Source: Lachnospiraceae bacterium (lineage in GTDB: Bacteria; Bacillota; Clostridia; Lachnospirales; Lachnospiraceae). From it: a stretch of 64,000 nt of DNA. The notes below the pieces were generated by a model. It was given only the letters and a program-made list of their open reading frames with translations, had not been told where the DNA came from and ran no database searches. A program made the position numbers and the translations under genes. Below, in pieces: positions 56,874 through 64,000 of this stretch. The stretch covers positions 1 to 64,000 of the forward strand of contig JAFRIW010000056.1 of the NCBI GenBank assembly GCA_017432565.1, written 5' to 3'. Position 1 is the first letter of the stretch. Every line of letters starts with the position of its first letter.

Positions 56874-58511
56874 ATGATTCCCATACTTTCAAAACCTTAT
56901 CCCGATGAGTACTGGTACGGATATATCAGCCGGATGGCTTTACTGAACGGGTTTAAGTCTGTCAGGGAATTCGAGGAACTGTGCATTCTGCTGCGCGACT
57001 CCCACCGCTGCATCAGGATGATATCCGACCTGACCCGGATCTGTGACAGGTTTAAGGGCGCAGTCTTTCCTGATGTAAAGCGGGCCGTGGAAATGACGAC
57101 TTACTATGACGGAATCGACAGGGAAACACCGGCAGAACAGGCATTTTTATCGGAGCATATTCTTTTTGACCTTGGGCACGGCACGGGAGCCGAATCGAAA
57201 AGCATCAGGTATTGCCCCGAGTGCATAAAGGCGGATCGGGAAAAGTACGGGGAATCATATATTCATGTAACGCACCAGCTAAGGGGTGTGCAGGTATGTC
57301 CGGTACACAGGTGCAGGCTTAAGAAACTTGCCGTGGATATCTACGATAGGAATATGAAACCCGCAAAGGAACAGGAACCGGAGGAAGATATCGGCAGGCT
57401 GGCAGGTGAAGCGGAAGAGGCAGTGCAGTCCTTTTACCGCAATATGCACAGCGGCATCCTGAAGAAGTATGTGTGCCCTGTCTGCGGCAGGCGCTACCTT
57501 GCACACCCCGTATCTGCACATACCGGACTTCCATGTCCGTTCTGCAGCGGCAGGATGAGCCTTTCCGAGCTTTTGAGAAGCCGCCTTCAGTACCTGTACG
57601 GGGGAGAATACGTACTCTGCCGGGACGGAGGAGAGAATCTGGGTAAGTACCGGGCAAAGCACATCCTGTGCGGGAGTGTAAAGAAAGATGTCAGGAAGCT
57701 GATCTGGGAATATCCCGTGACAGCATGTTCCGAATGCAGGAAGATGACCGCAAAGAAACTGCAGGCAAGAATCAACCACACAAGGAATGACATTTCAGTC
57801 CTGGAGGTAAACCGGAAGGAAGGAAAAGTCATGAGTGCCGAAATAGAGCATATCCCATGCGGAAGGCACTTCAGGGTATTCAAAGGCGAGCTTCCGGAAT
57901 GGACCTGTCCGTACTGCAGCGGCAGAGAGTTTGATATCCATGATCTGTCAGAAGGCTACGACATCATTTCACCGCTCCGAAATAACCATCAGGGTGTTAT
58001 GTTCAGGCACAACGGCTGCGGATGTGTGTTTATAACAAGTAAGACAAGCTTCATAAACGGCAGCAGGTGTCCCGTATGCAGCCCGAGGTACTCATACGGA
58101 GAAATCGAAGACATGGTAAAAGAGTGTGCCGGAGAGTACACGGTTAAGCAGCATATTGCCAGAGGAAAGGTGATGCTGTATTACAGGGGATTCCTGCTGG
58201 GCGTATATGATTACAGGGCGGTTGCCGCAGACCTTGAATCCGCGAATCCGAGGATCATTATTCACAGAAACAGGCAGTTTCAGCCCCCTGTCACGAAGAA
58301 GCGGATCATTTATCAGACAATCCGGGATAAGGCCGAAGAAAGCGGAAGCTGGGGCTTTAGTGACGGAATCCCCGGAGTTGAGATGACAAGAATCACAAGA
58401 AACATGATAAGAAAGATGACCGTTGCCGGACTGCTTGTACGGACAGAAAGGGGCAGGTATAAAGTAAATGTTCCCGATGATTCCAATTACGGAAAGAATT
58501 ATAGAAGATGA
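56874..58511 (+). CDS. tniQ: TniQ/TnsD-family target selector with an array of zinc ribbons
   Basis: 545 residues. The TniQ domain starts LSKPYPDEYWYGYISRMALL and has the zinc motif CPEC at about 114 followed by HVTHQLRGVQVCPVHRCRL. At least four further zinc ribbons follow, in a C(G)-x~20-CPxC pattern: CPVC/CPFC near 201-225, LCGS/CSEC, PCGR/CPYC and CGC/CPVC. A C-terminal winged-helix-like stretch (GVEMTRITRNMIRKMTVAGL) may bind DNA. TnsD-type proteins read a fixed attachment site, so this is the best candidate for recognising a chromosomal site such as yifB. It overlaps the second selector by 44 bases. Confidence 0.87.
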   Translation: MIPILSKPYPDEYWYGYISRMALLNGFKSVREFEELCILLRDSHRCIRMISDLTRICDRFKGAVFPDVKRAVEMTTYYDGIDRETPAEQAFLSEHILFDLGHGTGAESKSIRYCPECIKADREKYGESYIHVTHQLRGVQVCPVHRCRLKKLAVDIYDRNMKPAKEQEPEEDIGRLAGEAEEAVQSFYRNMHSGILKKYVCPVCGRRYLAHPVSAHTGLPCPFCSGRMSLSELLRSRLQYLYGGEYVLCRDGGENLGKYRAKHILCGSVKKDVRKLIWEYPVTACSECRKMTAKKLQARINHTRNDISVLEVNRKEGKVMSAEIEHIPCGRHFRVFKGELPEWTCPYCSGREFDIHDLSEGYDIISPLRNNHQGVMFRHNGCGCVFITSKTSFINGSRCPVCSPRYSYGEIEDMVKECAGEYTVKQHIARGKVMLYYRGFLLGVYDYRAVAADLESANPRIIIHRNRQFQPPVTKKRIIYQTIRDKAEESGSWGFSDGIPGVEMTRITRNMIRKMTVAGLLVRTERGRYKVNVPDDSNYGKNYRR

Positions 58512-60309
58512 GCTGTTTACTGAGTGGCTGGATTACCTGGCGAGGGTAAATTATGATCATCCCGACAAGTTCAAAAGAATCTATCTCGGAAACCGCCGCA
58601 GGAAAAACGTCTGCATAACCCAGCCGAGGCTGGAAGATCTCTGCAAATCAAACAGCAGATCCGCGGGATTTCCGGATCCTGTCTGTATCCTGAGAGACCA
58701 TTCCGTCCACTACATGCTTTTACCCTTTATCCCGAAGAAGAGGAATGCCCTTCGAGCTGAACAGCTATTAAGGAATAAGGAGCAGATGCATTTCATGCCG
58801 AAGCGGCCGAATACGGCTTTGATAGAAGATATCATGATCTGTCCGTGCTGTGTCAGGGAAGACATTGAAAAGTACGGGAGAGTCATCATTCATACCTGTC
58901 ATCAGCCGTTTGTAAAGAGCTGCTGGAAACACGGGGTCAGGCTGGTGAAAAAGGATGAGTATTCATCCGCATCAAAGCCTGAACCAGTATCCGAAGAAGA
59001 AAACCGGACTGCACAGTTCATGCGGTCGCTGTATCTTCATCCTGTCTATACATCTCTTGAAATGACTCAGGAGCTTCTTTGGAAAAATAATATAAAAAAC
59101 ATTAAAAACATAAATATCAAAGAACGCATCCGCCTTATAAGTCAAAACTTCACATTCGATGAATTCGCAAAAGAAGTGGAAACCATCGTACCGGAGTCTT
59201 TTTATTCCGAGATAAAGAATTTATATCGCCTGCTTACGGAGTTCGGACCGGTTGTCCGTCTTCAGTGCGGGTTTTGTAATTATACATTCTATGCGGATCC
59301 GTCCGCTGTTACTTCAGGAGTCATGTGTCCGGAATGTGCGAAGCATATACCTGAAAAGGCTTTGCTGCAGCGCTATCTGAACAGACATACGGATGGAAAT
59401 TACAGGATTGTAAATATGCTGCCGGGAGGGCGGGCAGATATCATACATGAGGCCTGCGGGTACAGATCCCACCCTTATATCAGCATGTTCATATGGGACA
59501 AATCATTATGTCCAAGGTGTTATGACAGGCATGTCAGAAAGGACAGGGCAGGTGAAGAGACCATAGCTGCCAACGGACAGAAGATGCGGGTGAAATCATA
59601 CAGATCAAGGTCTGATGTGGATGTCGAATTCGAGGACGGCACGGTGGTTTCCGGCGTGAGATATGACCATTTTACAGAAGGCAATGTCTCGAATCCGAAC
59701 AATCCCTGCACAAGACTGAATGACCGTACCGGCGAAAAGAACACAGCTACAAATGGGCAGGAGATTATCATCACCGGATACCGTGACGCAAAGGATCTGG
59801 ATGTTGTATTTGAAGACGGCACTGTTGTTACGGGGAGAAGCTACAGGGATTTTAAGGAAGGCTCCATCTATAACCGGAACGGCAGATATTCATATACAAA
59901 GGCAGACAGAGTCGGTGAAGTCCGTAAGATGAACAACGGACAGATGGCAGAGATCATTGAGTACAGAAGCGTACAGGACATCGACGTCCGGTTTGAGGAC
60001 GGGAACGTTGTAACGAACAGACGCTATGCAGCCTTCCTGGCCGGGAAGATAAAGAATCCGAAGTGCATAACAAAGCGCAGGAGTCATACACGGGGACCGT
60101 ATCAGAAGAAGGACCATTTCGGGGAAAGTGCAACAGCCGTAAATGGGCAGAAGATGGTCATTATAAAGTCAAACGGAGCCATGGATATCACGGTTATGTT
60201 CGAGGACGGAACGATAGTGGAGCACAAACAGTATCATCATTTCCTGGAGGGGAGAATCGGAAAACCAAATGACAGGGCAAAAAGCGGCAAAAGAAAGAGG
60301 TTAGGATGA
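58468..60309 (+). CDS. Second TniQ-like protein with four C-terminal tandem modules
   Basis: 613 residues. The N-terminal part shows a TniQ zinc motif (CPCCVREDIEKYGRVIIHTC, HQPFVKSCWKHGVRL). Two zinc ribbons follow (CGFCNYTF/CPEC; ACGYRSHP/CPRC). From residue 360, four copies of a 60-70-residue unit start at R360, R420, R481 and H550. The unit pattern is GE-x5-NGQ-x-M, then Y-R-S-x2-D-(I/V)-D-V-x-FEDGT-x-V and Y-x2-F-x2-G-x-I-x-NP. Similar repeats occur, to my recollection, in phage and homing-endonuclease-associated DNA-binding proteins. A basic tail ends KSGKRKRLG. The start lies within the first tniQ gene, so the two are co-translated. Confidence 0.8.
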   Translation: MFPMIPITERIIEDELFTEWLDYLARVNYDHPDKFKRIYLGNRRRKNVCITQPRLEDLCKSNSRSAGFPDPVCILRDHSVHYMLLPFIPKKRNALRAEQLLRNKEQMHFMPKRPNTALIEDIMICPCCVREDIEKYGRVIIHTCHQPFVKSCWKHGVRLVKKDEYSSASKPEPVSEEENRTAQFMRSLYLHPVYTSLEMTQELLWKNNIKNIKNINIKERIRLISQNFTFDEFAKEVETIVPESFYSEIKNLYRLLTEFGPVVRLQCGFCNYTFYADPSAVTSGVMCPECAKHIPEKALLQRYLNRHTDGNYRIVNMLPGGRADIIHEACGYRSHPYISMFIWDKSLCPRCYDRHVRKDRAGEETIAANGQKMRVKSYRSRSDVDVEFEDGTVVSGVRYDHFTEGNVSNPNNPCTRLNDRTGEKNTATNGQEIIITGYRDAKDLDVVFEDGTVVTGRSYRDFKEGSIYNRNGRYSYTKADRVGEVRKMNNGQMAEIIEYRSVQDIDVRFEDGNVVTNRRYAAFLAGKIKNPKCITKRRSHTRGPYQKKDHFGESATAVNGQKMVIIKSNGAMDITVMFEDGTIVEHKQYHHFLEGRIGKPNDRAKSGKRKRLG

Positions 60310-60407
60310 CTTGGATTATTGTTGAAGGGACCAAACTGGGCTAAAATTGTAATAACTATAAGCCATAAGAAAGCAGGTTTGCAAAGTATAAAACCGAAGA
60401 CGCAAAC

Positions 60408-60515
60408 ATGACACCGGAACAGCGTCTTGCGATAAGTAAGGCTCTCGTCGAGGCAAATTCTGAGGCAAACAGAGCAATCATGGAGGCGGCAAAGAAATCG
60501 AACCCTCCGGAATAA
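60408..60515 (+). CDS. Possible small protein of 35 residues
   Basis: The frame TPEQRLAISKALVEANSEAN plus 14 residues begins at the ATG at 60408 and ends 21 bases before the DUF1902 gene. There is no good ribosome site; the frame continues open upstream to 60366. The regular helical pattern suggests real or formerly coding sequence, perhaps the end of a lost gene. Confidence 0.35.
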   Translation: MTPEQRLAISKALVEANSEANRAIMEAAKKSNPPE

Positions 60516-60536
60516 TCAGGGCAGAAGAGGAATAAA

Positions 60537-60893
60537 ATGGAATATACCATAATGATTACAGTAGACTCGGAGGCTGGTGTATTTGTTGCAACAAGTCCGG
60601 ATATAAAAGGCCTGGTGCTGGAGGATGAGCTTCTTAAGTCTTTAAAAGCCAGGGTAGAAGCTGCTGTACCAGAGCTCCTTAAGCTGAATAACCAGGAGCC
60701 TGCCGATGTGCTTCACTACGAGTTTGGTTACAAGAATAAGCCAGTGGGAACCGGGTTTGCCGCACCAACAATTGGAGTAATTCATCCGAAAGGGTCCACA
60801 GTCAGAAAGAATCCGGATGGCACTATTACTATAGTTCCCCCAGAAGATACACCTTCCGAAAAAGAAAAGGAATCTAAAGACGAAGCAGAGTAG
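60537..60893 (+). CDS. DUF1902/HicB-like protein
   Basis: 118 residues. The N-terminal 55 residues (MEYTIMITVDSEAGVFVATS, DIKGLVLEDELLKSL, VEAAVPELLKLN) match DUF1902, a HicB-like partial RNase H fold often found in antitoxins. The C-terminal half carries a KPVGTGFAAPTIGVIHPKGS linker and an acidic tail. No HicA toxin gene is adjacent, so it may be an orphan antitoxin. GCAGAAGAGGAATAAA precedes the ATG. Confidence 0.65.
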   Translation: MEYTIMITVDSEAGVFVATSPDIKGLVLEDELLKSLKARVEAAVPELLKLNNQEPADVLHYEFGYKNKPVGTGFAAPTIGVIHPKGSTVRKNPDGTITIVPPEDTPSEKEKESKDEAE

Positions 60894-60908
60894 CAGCCTC
60901 GGGGCAGA

Positions 60909-62597
60909 ATGGCAGAAAACAAAGTAGAAGAGTATTATCTGACAGATGATCCTCTTACCCTACATAATATACTTCAGCATGATCTGCATGTGAAGAAGTG
61001 GCAGGTGTTATCAAAGATGTTAATTAATCATCCCTATCCATACTACCATATTGATCAAATTTCTAATCTGATCAATATGGTAGTCAATAAGGCTCTTAAC
61101 GATCCTGATGGAATTGCATTTTCTTGGTACTTAAAAGATACTCAGGTATCTATATCATATTTGCATTTTTATGAGGATATTATCTATGCAGCTAAGCAAA
61201 TAGAGCATAAAAAACAAGTTAATTGCCATATTGGATTAATTGGTAATAATTCATATGAATGGCTGTTAATATATATGGCCATTCTTTTGAGTGGCAACGT
61301 TGCTGTTGTCTTAGATAAGGATATGGAAAGTGGAGAATTGGAAAATATCGTTCAGCGGATGGATATCGTTGCAATAATTGCTGATGAATCGATAAAAGCA
61401 AAGATGTCTTTTGATAGTCCTGTTGATATTTTTCTTTTTTCTGAAATTACAGAGCATAGAGATATAGAACAAATAGATATAGATTTGTTTAGTGTCAATA
61501 CAGAAATCGATCCAGATAAACTTGCATGCATTTTCCTCACATCTGGCACAACTGGAGCTCGCAAAGGAGTAATGCTTTCACATAGGAATATTGCCTCCAA
61601 TATAAACGAAAGCTGTAAGCTCTTTAAACTAGATGGAGATACGCTGGCTGTGTTACCTTTTCATCATGCGTTTGGATTGATCGTAGCCGTTTGGATGGTA
61701 TTTAACTATGGTCATACAGTGTACATTAGTCAAGGGCTTCGTAGAATTAATAAGGAATTAATGTTGGTAAAGCCACAGACATTGATGCTTGTTCCGTTGT
61801 TTGTGGAGAATTTCAGCAAGCAGATACGCATGACAATAAAAAAGAATAGACAGGAAATAAGATTTAGAAGAACAGTTAAAATTTCTAATGCATTACTTAG
61901 ATGCGGCATCGATATAAGAAGAATGATATTTAAAGATATACTTAGCCAATTTGGCGGAAAAATAGAGTATATCATTTGTGGAGGAGCATTTCTTGATAAA
62001 GAATATGTTAAGGAGTTTAGAAGTTACGGGATCGAAATTCTAAATGGTTATGGTACCACTGAGTGTTCACCAGTTGCAGCAGTTAACAGAAATAAGCACC
62101 ATAAAGATGGATCCGTCGGATTATCTTTGCCAAATTCAAAAGTAAGTGTCTCATCTGATGGTGAAGTGTTGGTTTCAGGTGAATTCGTAATGCAAGGATA
62201 CTATAAAGATCCTGACAGCACTTCACAATCTATTATTAATGGGTGGTATCATACGGGTGATTTGGGCAGAATTGACAAAGAAGGTTTCGTTTTTTTATCA
62301 GGAAGAAAAACAAATCTGATAGTGTTATCCAATGGAGAAAACATCTCACCTGAAGAAATAGAGCAAATGATTCTGAGAATCGAGAATGTTGATGAAGTAG
62401 TAGTGTCTTCAGATAATGGGAGGATTAACGCTTCGATATATTCAAAGGATCTTGATGCCATAAAGAAGAGAGAGATTAAAGAGCAAATTGACGAATTGAA
62501 TCGTACTATGCCCATGTATAAAAGAGTTTCCCAAATTGTATTTCGGGATGAGGAGTTTAAAAAGACAACTACTAAAAAAATAGTTAGAAATGATTGA
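60909..62597 (+). CDS. AMP-binding acyl/aryl-CoA or acyl-carrier ligase
   Basis: 562 residues in the open frame. The ANL-superfamily motifs are clear: the P-loop LTSGTTGARKGVMLSHRN near 210, GYGTTECSPVAAVNR near 375, GWYHTGDLGRIDKEGFVFLS near 445, GRKTNLIVLSNGENISPEEI near 460, and the catalytic Lys in KKTTTKKI at the end. It activates a carboxylic acid as acyl-AMP, probably to prime the adjacent peptide synthetase. Residues 1-36 look foreign and resemble the sigma-like protein's N-terminus. The native start may be the Met at 61017 (MLINHPYPYY). Confidence 0.83.
   Translation: MAENKVEEYYLTDDPLTLHNILQHDLHVKKWQVLSKMLINHPYPYYHIDQISNLINMVVNKALNDPDGIAFSWYLKDTQVSISYLHFYEDIIYAAKQIEHKKQVNCHIGLIGNNSYEWLLIYMAILLSGNVAVVLDKDMESGELENIVQRMDIVAIIADESIKAKMSFDSPVDIFLFSEITEHRDIEQIDIDLFSVNTEIDPDKLACIFLTSGTTGARKGVMLSHRNIASNINESCKLFKLDGDTLAVLPFHHAFGLIVAVWMVFNYGHTVYISQGLRRINKELMLVKPQTLMLVPLFVENFSKQIRMTIKKNRQEIRFRRTVKISNALLRCGIDIRRMIFKDILSQFGGKIEYIICGGAFLDKEYVKEFRSYGIEILNGYGTTECSPVAAVNRNKHHKDGSVGLSLPNSKVSVSSDGEVLVSGEFVMQGYYKDPDSTSQSIINGWYHTGDLGRIDKEGFVFLSGRKTNLIVLSNGENISPEEIEQMILRIENVDEVVVSSDNGRINASIYSKDLDAIKKREIKEQIDELNRTMPMYKRVSQIVFRDEEFKKTTTKKIVRND
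61043..61085. repeat. Perfect 16-bp inverted repeat near the 5' end of the ligase gene
   Basis: ACTACCATATTGATCA (61043-61058) and TGATCAATATGGTAGT (61070-61085) are perfect reverse complements around an 11-base centre. It lies inside the open frame, or in a leader if translation starts later. It is close to the point where the ligase family similarity begins. Confidence 0.85.
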
Positions 62598-62648
62598 TGG
62601 ATTCAAGGTGTTTCATTTTTGGAGTATTGACAGAAAAGAGATATCAAA

Positions 62649-64000
62649 ATGACAAAGTACAAACTGACAACGCAGCAAAAGAACATCTGGAACTTACAAA
62701 AATACTATTCAGATTCATCTGTATCAAACATCTGTGGCACTATCTTATATGAAAAAGAAAGAGATAAGTGGCTGCTTAAAAAAGCGGTGGAAATTGCAGC
62801 GATATCCCACCCTGCCTTAAGGGTACGGTTCACATTAGAGGAAGAGCCCCAGCAGTATATATCGGAAGAACCAGTTAGTATAGAAACAAGGTCGTTTGCA
62901 ACTGAAGAAGAACAGGATGCATATGCAGAGAGGATAGCTCGAGAACCAATGGAGCTGACTGACAGCTGCATGTGCTTTTTTACTGTGTTTAACATCGGGA
63001 ATAAGGCAGGAATCATAGCAAAGCTGAATCATCTGATAGCGGATGCATGGACTTTGAGTCTGATAGCAGACGAGGTCAATGAAACATATGAACGGCTTGC
63101 TGCCAATGCAGAAGAGAAAGAAACAACTACTGATGGCTATTTAGCCCATTTAGAGAGCGGAGAAGAGTATCTGCGGTCTGCTAGATATGAAAAAGATAAA
63201 GCATACTGGGAAGAGAAATACAGGGCAAAGCCTGATGAGACACATATAAAGCTAATGAACCAGGCTGATACAGGGATAGAAGCAAAGCGTATAACAAAGG
63301 AGATGTCTGGAGAATTAGCAGAAAAGATCGCTTTATACTGTGAGGAAAGGAATGAGACAGAGGCAGTACTGTTAGAAAGTGCGGTATTGCTGTACCTGAT
63401 ACGGATTAATCAAGAGAATAGCAATTGTACGATTGGTGTTCCTATCCTGAACAGGAATAAGGCGGCAGAGAAGAGAACAGCGGGAATGTTTATATCTACG
63501 ATGCCGCTGACAGTAAGTATAGGAAGAGGAGCGACTGTCAGAGAACTGATAGAAAAAACAGATACTACAAATCGTGAGATGCTGAGACATCAAAGGTATC
63601 CGTATGAAGAGATCCTGCAGGATATACGTAGAAAACATGAATATAGCGGAAGCCTTTATGAAGTGATGGTAAGTATACAAAACAGCCGAATTCATAGTGA
63701 AGAAGGATTCCGAACGAAGTGGTATACAAATGGATACAGTGAAGTACCTATAACGATCAGCATTGATCATAGAGATAGGGAAGATGGATATATTGTTACG
63801 ATAGACTATCAGACCAGAGTATTTACTCAAGAAGAGGAAGTAGATATTTTATACAATCGGATAGAGTATATCCTTAGGCAACTCACAGAAGTGGAGAATG
63901 AAAGAAAACAGATAAGAGAGATTTCGATCATACCGGAGAAAGAAAGGGAGAAACTGCTTGAGGAATTCAACGACACAAAGGCAAACTATCCGAACGATAG
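62649..64000 (+). CDS. Non-ribosomal peptide synthetase, N-terminal condensation domain (incomplete)
   Basis: The frame from the ATG at 62649 is open to the window end (450 codons). It is a condensation domain: YKLTTQQKNIWNLQKYYSDS start, the acceptor-donor motif NHLIADAWTLSLIADE near residue 127 in place of HHxxxDG, GVPILNRN near 265, and GMFISTMPLTVS near 280. The sequence ends LLEEFNDTKANYPNDR, the standard linker into an adenylation domain. The first His of the HHxxxDG motif is Asn and the Gly is Ala, while the second His and Asp are kept. It likely works with the upstream ligase to make an acylated peptide. Confidence 0.85.
   Translation, partial: MTKYKLTTQQKNIWNLQKYYSDSSVSNICGTILYEKERDKWLLKKAVEIAAISHPALRVRFTLEEEPQQYISEEPVSIETRSFATEEEQDAYAERIAREPMELTDSCMCFFTVFNIGNKAGIIAKLNHLIADAWTLSLIADEVNETYERLAANAEEKETTTDGYLAHLESGEEYLRSARYEKDKAYWEEKYRAKPDETHIKLMNQADTGIEAKRITKEMSGELAEKIALYCEERNETEAVLLESAVLLYLIRINQENSNCTIGVPILNRNKAAEKRTAGMFISTMPLTVSIGRGATVRELIEKTDTTNREMLRHQRYPYEEILQDIRRKHEYSGSLYEVMVSIQNSRIHSEEGFRTKWYTNGYSEVPITISIDHRDREDGYIVTIDYQTRVFTQEEEVDILYNRIEYILRQLTEVENERKQIREISIIPEKEREKLLEEFNDTKANYPND

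Noticed and set aside
58468..60309. TnsE-like assignment for the last gene of the module
   Set aside because: The N-terminal zinc pattern is that of TniQ, and the C-terminal repeats do not resemble TnsE.
60310..60536. Right end of the Tn7-like element directly after the second TniQ-like gene
   Set aside because: No TGTCA-type repeats, inverted copy of the left array or yifB sequence is present there.

Overview
The first 33.7 kb is ordinary, fairly GC-rich chromosome of a Gram-positive anaerobe of the class Clostridia. The gene set and protein wording fit a Lachnospiraceae-like organism, but I cannot name a genus. It carries housekeeping genes: DAHP synthase, glgA, a SpoVB/MurJ-type flippase, rqcH, a YfhO protein, yicC-gmk-rpoZ-rimO-pgsA, a GtrA/GT2 pair, thiN, rlmD, lepA and hemW. 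It also carries several secreted proteins, including three adjacent ones at 17.7-23.2 kb and two more at 28.4-32.4 kb. The last host gene is yifB (comM). It stops abruptly after codon 381, and the C-terminal third is missing from the window.

At the break in yifB (about 33,691) the base composition drops. Nine tandem copies of a roughly 23-bp motif (consensus TTAATCATGTCAGAACT plus six variable bases) follow at once. I read this as one end of a large integrated mobile island. The other end and the 3' part of yifB are not in the window. Cargo follows: a WYL regulator; a four-gene cluster with a GIY-YIG/DUF4357 protein, two overlapping adenine-methylase-like genes and a GIY-YIG/SF2-helicase protein that looks like a restriction-modification or defence system; small and broken genes; a sigma-70-like factor; a MerR-type regulator with a textbook 19-bp-spacer promoter; a serine recombinase; a CHAP-domain protein; and an XRE-type regulator.

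The core of the island at 50.5-60.3 kb is a Tn7-like transposition module: tnsA, tnsB (DDE residues D276, D364, E400), tnsC and two TniQ/TnsD-family target selectors. The second selector ends in four tandem modules of about 60 residues. Just upstream lies a second, odd operon. It has a short TnsB derivative whose second and third catalytic residues are replaced (D to V, E to Q), followed by a ClpX-like AAA+ unfoldase without the ClpX zinc domain. Both operons are preceded by a similar leader of about 115 nt with two hairpins; one base pair changes in a compensatory way between the copies. ClpX remodels MuA transpososomes, so an element-borne ClpX-like protein beside a dead transposase paralogue, under a shared leader, is the best candidate here for an undescribed system: a self-encoded transpososome remodelling or regulation module.

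The last 3.4 kb is AT-rich. It holds a DUF1902/HicB-like protein, an AMP-binding ligase and the start of a non-ribosomal peptide synthetase that runs off the window. The first 36 or so residues of the ligase frame resemble the N-terminus of the island's sigma-like protein, and a perfect 16-bp inverted repeat follows, so this looks like another recombination joint. I saw no CRISPR-Cas genes, rRNA or tRNA. All functional statements come from reading motifs by eye; no database was searched.
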